A stretch of 64,000 nt of DNA from positions 1,550,001 to 1,614,000 of the forward strand of contig JAULSR010000001.1 in the NCBI GenBank assembly GCA_030512295.1, in the 5' to 3' direction. Below, piece by piece: positions 45,932 through 57,500 of the stretch. A model generated the notes under the pieces. The model was given only the letters and a program-made list of their open reading frames with translations, was not told the origin of the DNA and ran no database searches. Each line of letters starts with the position of its first letter. Position 1 is the first letter of the stretch. A program made the position numbers and the translations under genes. This DNA is from Bombardia bombarda. Taxonomy: Eukaryota > Ascomycota > Sordariomycetes > Sordariales > Lasiosphaeriaceae.

Positions 45932-46025
45932 TGGGCGACCCCGGAATCGAACCGGGGTTTGTTCGGATGAGGTTGCTTGGAAGCGAGACCACAACGAACC
46001 GTCCTGACCACTAGACTAGTCACCC
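45932..46025 (-). tRNA. tRNA-His(GTG) with a 22-base intron
   Basis: On the minus strand a full cloverleaf can be drawn. The acceptor GGGTGAC pairs with GTCGCCC (one G-T), the D stem is GTCT/GGAC, the anticodon stem GTTCG/CGAAC, and the T arm CCCGG-TTCGATT-CCGGG; discriminator A is at 45932. The loop begins TT-GTG-G, giving anticodon GTG, and an intron at 45967-45988 lies between positions 37 and 38 as in eukaryotic nuclear tRNA genes. The tRNA call is firm; the anticodon depends on this intron placement. Confidence 0.87.
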
Positions 46026-46272
46026 AACTGATTGGTCAATCCCTCGGAGTTTCCATCTCATGTGTCGACCCGCGGCTGAGAAGTGGAAACATGTGGCACA
46101 GAGTGGGCCCGATATCCGCATGTAAATAGTAGACTTAGTTAGGACGACAAGTAGGAAGCTTGATCAAGCAGTATGCCTAGCAATATGAAAGGTCGATTGG
46201 AAATGTGACTATAAACCTCCATTAGTATCGTTCAAAACTTTAAATACTCCATATCAAACCCGCTCACTCACA

Positions 46273-48136
46273 TCACCCACTCCTCGCCTTCAACCGACAG
46301 ACCACCCCCTTCGTCCTGAAAAACCACCGCGAGCACGTCCACCACTCCTCATTAGGATCCTCCAACTCAATATCAAACGTCGCAACCAGCGTCGGCACCA
46401 CCTTGTAAATCTCCATCAGACTGAGATTCCTCCCGAGGCAGATGCGCGACCCCGCGCCAAACGTCAGGTTGGCCGTATTCCAGAGCTGCATGCGCTCCTT
46501 GAAGGCGCCGTCGCCCTCTCCCGGGTGCTGCAGCCAGCGGTCGGGGTTGAACACGTCGGCGTCGGGCCCAAAGATGCCCTTGTTGCGGCCGACGATGTAC
46601 GGGTTCATGCCCACCATGCAGCCGCCGGGTACGACGGATCCGTCGGGTAAGGTGAGGCCGCTCTGGGGAACGATGCGCTCCATGTTCATGGAGATGGAGG
46701 GGTGGTAGCGCAGCGACTCGCGCACGACGGCGTCGAGGTAGGGGAGAGCCCGTGCCTGAGCGTGCGGCACCGGCGTGCCTGGCGCGATGCTGGCGCGGAC
46801 TTCGTTTTGCAGCTTCTTCCAGACGCGTTGGTCTTTTAGGCTGTAGTAGAAGAGGGCACGCAGGGCGATGGCGGTTGTGTCGGCACCGGCGATTACTAGA
46901 TTATCATCTTTGGTAAGAGTCTGTTGGCGAGTGGAAAGAAGAGACAAGCCTGGACTCACAATTGAGGAGAAGATAGCCGATAATCGTCTTGTCGTCCACG
47001 ATATCGGGGTGGCTGGATTTAGACTCGATAAAATACTGCAGGTAATCTGGCTTGTCCGGGTTGAATCTCTTATCTTCGCCCTTCATTCGTGCTACCATGT
47101 AGTTGATTGCCACTCCTGTCACAGTGGCAAGGTTGGGAGGACCTAGCGGATAGATCGGATTCTTGTCGAGCCAATAGTCCATCCAGGGCATCTGCCCACA
47201 TATGCCGAGATAGTCAATTGACTGGTCAGCAAGGGCCAGAGTACCGTCGAAGTCAGTCCCCTTTTCCATGTAGCCAAACTTCTTGCTAAACGTAACAATG
47301 CCGAGAAAGTCCCACGCATCTGTTGTGGGCGAGATGATGGTCAATTACCGCTTGTTTCCGAGACTGAAGTATGAAACCGGTTCCAGGGTCAAGAATGAAC
47401 TCACAATACGCAATCCATTCGCCAAACTCGCAAACCTTGGCCGGCTCAACAAACTGCTTTTGCAAGTGGTTGATAAAGTCAAGGATCACCTTGTCCATGT
47501 GCGGCTCCGTTACCAGGACGGCAGGTACAGAGAAATGGCGAACGATGGGGCGCTTCAGCCGAGCATGTTCGACATTGTTGACCTCGCTGAACATGTGGTA
47601 TTCGATTTTACCATCGACAACGGTACTGCTAATTTTGAAAAAATCGCTCTAAACAGCATAAGTAGCTAGTTAATATCAATTTGTTCCATACGATATATGA
47701 CCGCCACTGTCAATTGGTAAAAGACACTGACTTTGACCCACTTGCCATCAGTACCGTAGATGACTTTCGAAAGCTCGGGTAAGTCGAGATCCAGGAGGTT
47801 AGGCCCCAGTCGAACAACTGGGCCGTACTTTTCATGTAGCCTTTTCACCGTGGGAGCGTAATCGCCTGATATGGCTAGCCACAGGCGCCAGAGGTTGGTC
47901 CATCCTGAGATGATAACGTTAGCAACGCTCCCATGACAAAATCAAAAAGAACAGTTTGACAGACCTGCCAAGAAAGGACCCGGATATCTCTTTAAGGGAG
48001 AGGTTTGATAAGAGACGAGGAACCACAAAAAGGTCGTAACTAACGGACCAAGGATGAGTATTCCCAGCTTGTTGGCCAGGAGAGAAGTAATCACCGCGGC
48101 CGAAATCGAATCTGATTCCCCTGCTGCTGAGGCCAT
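46273..48136 (-). CDS. Cytochrome P450 monooxygenase, pisatin-demethylase-like
   Basis: Five exons: 47965-48136, 47732-47904, 47405-47648, 46960-47319, 46273-46895, in phase, 523 residues. All P450 landmarks are present: membrane anchor at about 24-44, the Pro-rich KRYPGPFLAG hinge, I-helix AGADTT at 319-324, ExxR at E376-R379, NPDRW, and the heme loop FGAGSRICLGR with Cys469. The order and the GEWIAYYAWDFLGIVTFSKKFGY stretch resemble the large fungal group around pisatin demethylase, which oxidises plant phenolics and other lipophilic substrates. The start is the first ATG of exon 1; the frame is open upstream but without ATG. Unlike P450 gene 1 it looks fully functional. Confidence 0.9.
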
Positions 48137-49751
48137 GCTGCTGCTCAGTTTCAAACGGAAGCTCTGCGCAATGACAAGAGAGCTGAAAAGCAAAAGAGAA
48201 TGCTCAACTTCACTTGTCCGAGATTTATTCTCGTAGATATGCTACTCCCCAAAGCTCTGGCGGTAACACTGCACCCTAAAGCGGGGTCTGCATGCTGGTA
48301 GCTAAGACCTGACCCTTGCTGTTGGGTTCTAGTCGTATGCGATGCGAGCCTGGTGTCACACGCCACACACCATATTCACCAAACGTGTCTGGGCATATTT
48401 TCGTGAAACTGTGGTGATAGGGCAAGTTCCCGCATTGCAGTCTGCAAGGCGCAAGTCCGAAGGGACAGAGCATAAATACTGATTAAAACCAGCCAGATAG
48501 TGCTGCTAGCGCTGACACACCCTCCTATACCTATACCAATTGGTAGCGAGATAAACAAAACCCGCATATGCTTTGGCGTGGGGGTCAATGTGGTGGGCGT
48601 TACACAGGCTTTGGAGGAGGGGCACAAAACTGGAATCAAGTGGTGATCAGATCCGGTAGTTCGATTCAAGGCGTCGTGCTTGCCGTGAGGAGTGATGGAC
48701 CCCTGGATAATGGGTGTAATGAAGTCGTTGCAGAGAGCTATTTAGTTGCTAGTGTATTGGCGAGGAGAAGAAAACCTTGAATAGTAGCGGCGAGATCCAA
48801 GGTCAATTGGTCAATTACCTCCTTAGGCTGACGATTGGGATACAGGGTCTGTGAAATGGTGGTACGCAGTAGACCAGTTACTTGGTTGGGGGCCGAAAAG
48901 GATCATGCGGTGGTGGTGCAGAGTCCGTGCCGCAATTCCGACCAGTCTTGGTTCCCAGCTATTCTCAAAGTGAGCATTAAGCTGGCGATAATAATAGGAT
49001 GATTACGTACTATAGGGATACGTAATCGTGTCGCGCCCGTGTTTGAAGTGGTGGGCAAGTAGCTCCAACATATGGACCCCCATCCTTGCCATTTTCCGTG
49101 AAAAGATTGGCTGGTACTTTGTAGAGATAACAGAACAAGACCGTGATATTTTTCCGTATGAATGCTAGAGGTCAACACAAGCCTTGTGGTGGACCAGGCA
49201 ATTATTGCGACTGGCGAATTGGACGAGATCCTGGTGAGCTGATGGGTTGGGTGAGAGGTAGAGATGCCAAGGTCTGATCGAGTTCTAGATGTCAGCATGT
49301 CAGCGATGTGGAAAGGAAGTGGGGCATTGGCTCCAACCAACGCCATTTTTGATATGTAGGGGAAGAGTTTATCTTGACCACACAGTCTCCCTTCAATTGT
49401 TGAACTGCAACTTCACGTCATGAAGTGCAGCGTCGCTTTTCTGTTGTGTCTTGTGTATCGGAATTAGTATACTTGGTTCGAAGGGCTGAATCCCGGGTCT
49501 GCGCCGCATTCATGGGAGACCACGGCTGCCCATTGGTTCTAAAACGAGGAGGTGACGAATGCATCCCCGATTTGGTTTGAAGGCCTCCCGTACTGGTCTG
49601 GAGACATTTAAGTGGTGAGCAACATCACCCAACGTATCTCTCCACTACCAGTTTCTTTGTCCCAACCTCATCAACCCACTCACCCCAAGTTCAAATCAAT
49701 TCGAAATCAATCGGGAAATCGAACTCGTGCAATCTTGAACTCACGCCACAT
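48137..49751. other. Intergenic region, 1.6 kb
   Basis: Holds the P450 promoter and the upstream region of the Cys-rich gene. Several short frames overlap on both strands with no recognisable product. Confidence 0.4.
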
Positions 49752-49876
49752 AAGCTCTCCTCACAACAAAAAGAAAACATTTTGGAGCACATGCTACCGT
49801 GAGAAGCAGCGACAAAACATGAACTCTCCTCACGACAAAAAGACATCTTGGAACACATGCTATCGGGAGCGCGATA
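49752..49876 (+). repeat. Degenerate tandem duplication around the start of the Cys-rich gene
   Basis: Unit 1 (49752-49820) and unit 2 (49821-49876) share CTCTCCTCAC, ACAAAAAGA, CACATGCTA and related blocks at about 69-base spacing. Translated in one frame they give the same short peptide pattern, HxKK(K/T)xWxTCYRE. Unit 1 lies before the first in-frame ATG, unit 2 is the start of the protein. Confidence 0.75.
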
Positions 49877-50289
49877 ACCAACAGCAAACGGTTCCCATCG
49901 AGGAAGAAGGAGAGCGGATGGACGACCATCCTCCAACGTACGAGGCAGCGGTGTCACCTCCTTCCCCCACAACGACCGCATCGTCGGACAACATTCTTGA
50001 TGTATCATCAAACACCGAATTGCAACCAATCCAACGACAACAACAGCAACAGCAATATAAGAGCCCGCGCCCGATGAGCGCCTCAGTGCCACGGATGGAC
50101 GATGCCGAACGAGAAAGACTTGAGAACTCTCCGGGCTGCTGCTTTAGCACACGTGGCGGGTGCTGCTTCAGTGACATGGGCGGATGCTGCTTTTCAACGA
50201 ACCAAGGATGCTTCTTTAGCGACAACGGAGGCTGTTGTTGCTCGAATAATGGCGCCGCTTGCTGCTCGAAACACCATCCGAATGATTAA
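49819..50289 (+). CDS. PPxY protein with Cys-rich C-terminal repeats
   Basis: Intron-free from the first ATG, 156 residues; the frame is open upstream to 49612 but without ATG. PPTY at 38-41 is a PPxY motif of the type bound by WW domains of Rsp5/Nedd4 ubiquitin ligases. A Gln-rich stretch at 69-79 follows. From 107 to 149 there are repeats of a seven- to eight-residue Cys unit: CCFSTRGG, CCFSDMGG, CCFSTNQG, CFFSDNGG, CCCSNNGA, CCS. Such Cys pairs could be palmitoylated or bind metal. I do not recognise the family. No membrane helix or signal peptide is seen. Confidence 0.7.
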   Translation: MNSPHDKKTSWNTCYRERDNQQQTVPIEEEGERMDDHPPTYEAAVSPPSPTTTASSDNILDVSSNTELQPIQRQQQQQQYKSPRPMSASVPRMDDAERERLENSPGCCFSTRGGCCFSDMGGCCFSTNQGCFFSDNGGCCCSNNGAACCSKHHPND

Positions 50290-50500
50290 GGAAGAACATT
50301 GGATAATGTAAAGGGGACAATGTCAGTTGAAGATGGATGAGGAGCGTTTTTAATGAGAGACACGGGATTGAAAGCAACATGGTCTGATTCTGAAGCTAAA
50401 TGAGTGGGGTGACGCCAGGTTTTTCTTGTATCGTACCTTCCTTCAATTTTCTACCTATAGCCCCATGACACTGGATGTTCTCAGGCACACTTGCCATCTT

Positions 50501-51393
50501 TTACTTCTCTTCCGTAACGCCTTCCGTGCCTTCTGTCGCGCCGTCCGCCTCGATAACAGGCACGTCCTTTAACTCGTGAAGAACCAAATCCGCAATCTCA
50601 AACCCCTCCTCGTCCTCGTCCTCCTCTCCAAGCTCGTGGCCCGGTTCCACCGCCGGTCCGCGCCCCATCACAGTCTGACTGCCAAACCAGCCAAACCAGC
50701 CAATCCAACCCTCCTTCTCGATCACCCTCAATTGCAGCGCGAATATGCTCTTCCGGGCCTGCCTAGCCTTGAAGACGTATACATCTGTCTCTTCCTTGGC
50801 TACAGCGGCCTCAACATTGGCGCCCACGGGGAGCGGGAGGGGGACCCAACAGCAACCGAAATGACGAAGTCGAGCGGCACCTCCATGTTTGCCTTATGCT
50901 CCGCGACGCGCGTCTTATCCCATTCGGACTCGACATTTTCGCAGATGGCGATTCCCACCACAAGGCAGACGCTAGGGAAACCACCTCTTCTAGCCCGTCT
51001 TATCCAGATGGGGAGATACTTTTGTACAGATGGATCCTCCCTGAGTTTCTCCCAATAGTCCTCGTCCTGGTCTATCCGGCGCAGTTTGACCGTCTTCGCT
51101 GAAAGGTCGACCATTGCCGCAGAGGTATTCACGACTCTGGCCCTCAACAGGGCTGTGAGTTTGCCCTCGATGCTGGTGCCGCCACTAGCGTCACTGCTCA
51201 AGATAAAGTCGTTAATGTCGTGCGTCGTGATAGTAACGTCGTTTTCGTGGTACTCCGAGAGGTCGTTTGGCTTTCTGTTAGTAGGCGTGTAAAAGTCACG
51301 CACCACGGCACCGAGGAGCTTCTTCTCCCACTTGTCCGGGTCGTCCAACCATGATTTTGGATCGAGGACAACCCATGTTGAGTCGACACCCAT
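50501..51393 (-). pseudogene. Gasdermin-like (RCD-1/HET-Q1 type) cell-death protein gene, frameshifted
   Basis: The frame from ATG 51393 runs 197 codons to a stop at about 50800; it contains WEKKLLGAVVRDFYTPTN, YHENDVTI, an ICENVE stretch after FPSVCLVVG, and other blocks I associate with fungal gasdermin-like proteins. The expected continuation (SIFALQLRVIEKE and an acidic tail) is in the neighbouring frame down to 50501. The change falls at 50800-50845, where there is a run of five G. Fungal gasdermins are pore-forming death effectors held inactive by a short C-terminal tail and released by proteolysis. The gene faces away from a CHAT peptidase gene starting about 480 bases off. The family call is from motif memory, not a search. 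Decayed allele or assembly error. Confidence 0.65.
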
Positions 51394-51873
51394 GGTACGT
51401 TGGTTTGAAGTGGAAAGGATTCTGTTGTCTGCTGTAGAAGTGTGCTGTCAGTTATTGATGATATGTGGACTGACAGAGGGAATAAGTTGCAAAGGCCCAA
51501 GCCATCGCTCCAGGACGGAACACCATAAGTACTTTGTTAACGACGGATACTACTGCGCACTATCCACATACCCGGCGGGTTATCTGAACCCCAGTATTGT
51601 CTTCCCGACACTGCATGCTCTATTGAGTGGCAAATCAACCTCGTCAGCCCTGATCCCGACAGATCCCGAGAACTGAACTTCAGCCGTGATGACGTCCAGT
51701 CTCGTTGGCCAGTGGCCCGCTGGTTGTAGCTTTCCAATAATCAGTGATCCCTGGTTTGTAGCATACACACCACCTTCCGGATTATTCCATTTAATCTGAC
51801 ATGGTACCCCCTAAAGGTCTTTCCAACAGAGCGTACCTAGCAACAAACCTTTAGAACCTGTATCGAGGCTCTC
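51394..51873. promoter_or_regulatory. Divergent promoter region, gasdermin-like and CHAT genes
   Basis: About 480 bases between two divergently oriented genes of a presumed functional pair, so it may coordinate their expression. No factor site can be named. The exact 5' end of the CHAT gene is uncertain. Confidence 0.45.
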
Positions 51874-54800
51874 ATGGCACGCATACCGTACGATCAACTG
51901 CTAGAAGACTGAAATCGAAAGGAGACAAGATCATGACGACCTGGACCGCTTATGACTCACTTTTGGGACGCTTCAGTCGTCAGCGGAGCGAGATGCTCTT
52001 GAGGCTGCTGCTGAAGCTCGCCAGTGCGGCAGACATCTTGCCGCCCACGACATCTTCGCAAATTCTTTCCCCGACACTAAGACTATGCCTCTCCTTATAT
52101 TCGAGTACGCGGACCTCTTGACAGATCAAGGCCTGGAAGGAGACAGAGTTGTATTCCTGAAGAATGCGCTGCCTCGTCTGCAACAGCAATTGAACGCCGA
52201 GTCGAGTGAGCAGCGACTCTTTGACTTGATGCTTGCCGACGCTCAGTTTTGGGCATATGGTAGCCTGCAAGATGCCATCCAAGTGGCGAAGTCAAGTCGG
52301 ATATGGCTCAGTGCTCAACCCAGCGAATCCTTGTCGGATTTGCACATAAGCGCCACTTCATTGCAATAGTGTACACAGAGAACTTCAGACATGCTAACCA
52401 GTTGACCATGCAGATCCGCGGCATCCAACTCTACCACCAGTTGATAGAACATGCCGTTCGAAACTCAAACTGGGCCGTTAAGTCAGAATTGACAGTGAAC
52501 GCTTCCTTCAATGGCGATGTTGCAGCAGAATGTGCTGCTGTGTACCAATCACTCAGAGGACGCGGTCACTTGGCCGCCGCAGCGAGAATGATCGAGAAGC
52601 AGCTGTCCAGGACAGAACCAAAATCGGTAGAGCTGTGTAGAGAAACGATTGTCTTCTGTGACGAACTGGAGTCTACAGACTCACCACCTTTGCAGTACAG
52701 GTCTGCATACACGAGGATATCGGTAGCAGATTGTGCCCGGAGAGATTTAGGTTTAGTAACCCTCGCTAATAAGTGCCGCTCCGTCGCCGAAACACAACTT
52801 CAAAGGGTGGCCTCTGCATTCGGTGCTCAAGATTGGCATGTATTTGCCCCAAAGCTGTTCACTCGTCTTCAAATTGTCGACGTACATCTGTCAAAGGTCT
52901 CTCTAGAGTACTCGGTTGAGACGCTGACTGGCCTCGCCAGTAAATCTGTCCATGTCGGAGACTACACATTTGCCACAATTGCTCTTCAGGGTGCTATCAC
53001 TGCGAGTATGTCGTTGGCGAATCGGAGGGCTGACCCAGGTTCTGCGAGACGTCTGCGAGAGCTCCTCACCAAGCTTCTAGAACTAAACAGAGAGACAACG
53101 AAGTCGCTCTATTTTGAGTCCGAAGCACTCCTCCAGCTGTTGACCGTTGTCGACCTGAAGATGAAGCTTCACAAGGACATCCTCAATGAAATAGCTGCTT
53201 TTGAGAGAAAATCTCCATTGTTTGACATTCCTGCATTGCACGTGAGGCTCTACGGAACAGCAAGGATTGCTGCTCGAGAAGCTGGTCGCCCCGATCTCGT
53301 TCATATGTATGGCCGGGCGGAGGTCAAAGCATACCGCAATTGGACTTCAACAACGGTGATGTATTCAAGTATTAAACAGGTCATCACAAGAATTCAGCAC
53401 AACTGCAAAGATGTGTTGGGAATGGGGAGAAATGCGATGGAGATCGGGTTGTTGTGGGCCGAAGATCAATACAGACGCGAAATAATGAGCCAGGCAGAGT
53501 GGGAAGAGCTTTTTGGTTTCTATTCTCTGAGAGAGCCCCAACTGCAGAAGTCCCCGGCTTTTTCTGACTTTCTGGATCGCGTTCAAAAAGAATATCGCAG
53601 TTGTTCCGCTGTTTTCTTCACCCTGCCTCGGCAGGAGTGGTTGGCTAGGTTCAAGAGCCTTCAAAAGTGGCTTTTGAAGGATGACGATAAACTACCTGAA
53701 ATTAGCAGGAAGAAAGTGCTTCACACCGTAGCCATGGCATGGGGCTTCAAGCAACGTAGCGACTGGATTGAACATGGCACACACACAAAAGAGGAGGAAG
53801 CACACTTTCAGGAGAACGTGGTAGCCGACATTGCCACGGCAAGAGAGTTTGAAGAAATACAACCAGCTTCCATGGTTGGACTTCCTGTGGCTGTTGCTAA
53901 GAGAGAAGATGCTACATTTCATGTCATCTGTTTGATCATAGCACCGAGACCGCCGGGCCAGCAGGATGCTTTCCAACGCGGCGACTTAGATTTAGAAGCA
54001 CTCAACCAAGCGATTCAAGACTGTGAAGAAGTACTCAACGAGTATCAAAAACGGCAGAACTATCTCGGAATGTTCACTATCCTTGGATGGAAAGCTCAGT
54101 TGGTGTGGCATAAGTGTTCACGATTCAATATGGCCGGCGTGGATGACACTATCGACGTTCTTGCTCGCGCTGAAAGGGTATATGATGATGTACGACGCAA
54201 TCGGTCGGTGCCTCTGGCACACCATTACTCTATCACAGGCAAGGTACAGAACTTGCGCAAGTATAATGCCGGCGTGCTCTTGTACGACCAGGCCATCTGC
54301 TGGAACCGTATCGCGTGGAATATTCATCTTGAAGCTGCCCGAAAATTGCATGAAGAGGTCATAGCAGCGGCTCAAGGTACTTATTCTGATGCGGAAACAA
54401 ACGTGGCACGTCAGGCAAGTCTGGCGGGGCTTGAGATCAAGTGGAAAGAATCATACGCCCAATTTGTTTCCTGGACGCAAAAATCAAAGAGTAGGGCTAT
54501 CTTCGATCTGCTCAGCATCGATTCGCCAATTCCTCTAGAGCAGCTGGAAGAATGCAACCGAGATTCGTCTGCTGCAGCCATGATTAAACTTGAGAGGAAA
54601 CTTACACAAGACCTCGGCCGAGTAGGTCCAGGCTTCCCAGAAGTTCTCCAGACCAAGGAGCAGCTCGATACGCTACGAGAAAGCATGAGACAGCATCCGC
54701 TCCTCAGAGGCATCATATATTCGTGACGGTAATACGGTCGACTTGGGAACTATCACTGAGATGCTGCAGAAGCTTCCAGATAACGTGATTTTCGTGGATT

Positions 54801-55927
54801 TCATCTACGTGGAGTTTGATAGGCCACTTCGCGCCGTCTGCTATCGCAAAGGCTTGACATATTTCCCAACCCTCATGCACGACGTCTCGTGGGATGCTTT
54901 AACACAATGGACTAAACAGTTAGAGCGGCCTGCCAAAGGGGTTTTGGGTAAGGCCGATACGGGGAAGGCCAGTCTAGCTCTGCTAACGCCGATATTATTA
55001 CCATTATTCAAGATCGGAAATGGCAGTCCCAACCAAGATCTGGGCCCCGTGATACGACCAGACGACACTGTTGTCTTCTGCCCGACCGGTATTCTGCACA
55101 AGATTCCTCTTCACGCGATCCCCATTGACGGTGTTCCTGTGATTGAGAAGCACCCAGTGGTATACTGCCCGAGCCTGACTGTTCTCCAGCATTGTTTACA
55201 GATGAGGAGCATGATGAAACTGCCGAATCAGCACGACTCAGTCTCGGCAGCGCGCCTTGTTGTCAACCCGATGCCGACGCACTGGGACATGGCCAATACT
55301 GAACTAGTAGAGTCCACGCCGAATATGGAACTGCTCTCCAGAGCACTTAGCGCTAGATACATTCACGGATGGAATCTCGAAAAGCGTCTGGTTCTTGACA
55401 ATCTGAGTGGCGTAGTCAACTTCCACTATCACGGCCACATTCAGTACGTAAAGGGGTCAGGCTTGGAGTCGTACCTGAAACTTGGGCAGCCTAAGGAAAA
55501 GAGGGATGAAGAGGAAGAGGACGCTGACGACTCTAGCGAGCCTGAACTCAACGAAAAACGTCTGACAGCCAATGACCTCTTCTCATGCAGATTGGCAAAG
55601 GGCGCGTTGGTTACACTTGTGGGCTGCAATAGCGGCGGTGCCGACGTGTCAGCAGCCAATGACGTGCTCGAACTCCCTATGGCACTCTACTACGCCGGCG
55701 CAGCGTCGACCGTGTCTTCTCTATGGAAGCTGGACGATGTTAACGGTTCGATGTGGGCAGAAGCTTTTTACGGCGATCTGATGGAGCAAGCAGGGAGAGA
55801 CTCTGGTGAGCATGGTATAGGTGAAGGGATATCACCAGGTGCTCCTAGGACGGACGATCTAGTAAACTTGGCCGTGGCAATGCAGAAGGCGGTGACCCGT
55901 TTGCGCTTTGACGATGCTGGTCAATAG
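51874..55927 (+). pseudogene. Helical-repeat CHAT-domain peptidase gene with frame disruptions
   Basis: A long alpha-helical, TPR-like region (main frame 52303-54726) is followed by a CHAT domain (54743-55927). CHAT is a caspase/separase-related Cys peptidase fold: the expected His is in NFHYHGHIQ (codon 55430-55432) and the expected Cys in TLVGCNSGGAD (codon 55625-55627), so the catalytic dyad is kept. Frames do not join: protein-like sequence changes frame near 51925, meets TGA at about 51953, changes near 52340-52375, and changes again at 54712-54724 just before the CHAT domain, with no room for introns at the last site. These sites are not long homopolymers, which favours real decay. The start is inferred. 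An acidic insert (EEEEDADDSSEPE) sits between His and Cys. Confidence 0.8.
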
Positions 55928-57500
55928 ACCGCCCCGTATCACTGGGCCGGGTATATCTTGAGCGGATCCTGGATGTTTCCATCGAATGCGTTCGTTTCTA
56001 CTATCAGCGGCTCCTGAGGAGTGGAGTGATAAGAATAGCTGTTATTTGTTGTCGTCATAAACAGAGGCCAGCTCTTTCTTTATGCGTTATTTCAATCTTA
56101 TGATTGTGGTTTTCCCTAGCCAGGCCGTGTTTAAATCCGCTCTTTCGATACTTATACTGGTGCCCGGGAGTCTTTGATATTGATGGGGGGATGGAACAAG
56201 GTTTGTTTACATAAGATATTACCAACGAGTGCTATATTACCACATCTATGCTCAGCATCAGTTTAAACTTTTGGGTTACAAGCTTTAATACTCGCGCCTC
56301 ATAACTCATAAGTAAACCGGCATTGGAATTTGGATGAAAACGTATCGTTGTTAGTCAGCACAGCATCGTGCAAAAAGTCTCTTTACACCCACCACTGGTA
56401 GGTGTAAGCATACTTGCTGATTGAGCGCATAGCTGCCAAGGTAATTGATCTCAGTCATAATCGATCATAACATAGGGAGAGACACCTCATCTGACAAACG
56501 TCAAGACAATCGTTCAGCACGGCGAGGCGTCAATGACAGACACACCACCGCAATCACAAAGTCACAAGGGCAAGCAACTTTTCTCAAAGTCAATATAATA
56601 ACGAAACCACTATCTGCGTGCACTCTCATCGCACCCTCGCCACCCCAGCTTTATTCCTCCCCACCCCCCTTTCATCCTCCGCAAATGAAAGCGACTTGGT
56701 CGCAAAAGCAAAGGCAAATGGGTATCTAGCAAGACAAAGCCAGTATATGCGTGTATCTAGGAAAATAGAAGTCCGCCATCAACTGTCACCAAAGCTCCGA
56801 TCCATCTATCTATCAGACAATCGATCAGTTGCCCCTGTCCCGCCAGCCAGTGATATCAAGGAAGCGCCAGTTGTTTTCCCCCAAAGACGCTCCTTGAAGC
56901 AAGCGACAGAAAATGAAATAAGACCAAACACCGATGTTGGTTGATCGATCGACTTCTGCCATCAGAAGTAGACTCCTGAAGATATCTCGAAAGGCGACCA
57001 GCGAGATATGAGACAACCAGAGCATGGTTCCAGCCTGCCACGATATGATATCCCTCAACGCCGAGGTTATAAACAAGAAGGAAAATAAAATCGAACTTTT
57101 CCTGGTCTGCCAGGCTAGGCCGTTGATTTCCCAACGCTTGCTTTCTGATAGTACAAAAAGAATACAAAAGAAGTCGAAGGAGTCCCTTTCAGCCTATAAG
57201 TTCGGCTACTGTTGCTGCTGAGGCATAATCTATCGAATGCCGCTACCGCTAAGCAGCCAGGTGCGTGTCGAATATGAAATACTAGAGCAGGTGAAGTAAA
57301 AAAGAGAAGAGACTCCGAAAAGCTTTGAATAAGCCTGACAGCCATAATCAAAGACTGGATTTAGCCTGAAAGTGGCACGAAATAGCTTCATGTCTTGATT
57401 TCCAGATGAGCGCCGAAGAGAGAGATAAAGAAGTCCGATATGAGCCCATTATACGCAGCATAAGGATATGCTCATTGTTCCCAAGCAAGCCGAAAAGAAC
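55928..57500. other. Convergent 3' region, 1.6 kb
   Basis: Between the CHAT gene and the 57.5 kb gene, both ending here. A/T-rich and without recognisable coding sequence; frames at 56445-56944 have no family-like features. Confidence 0.45.
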
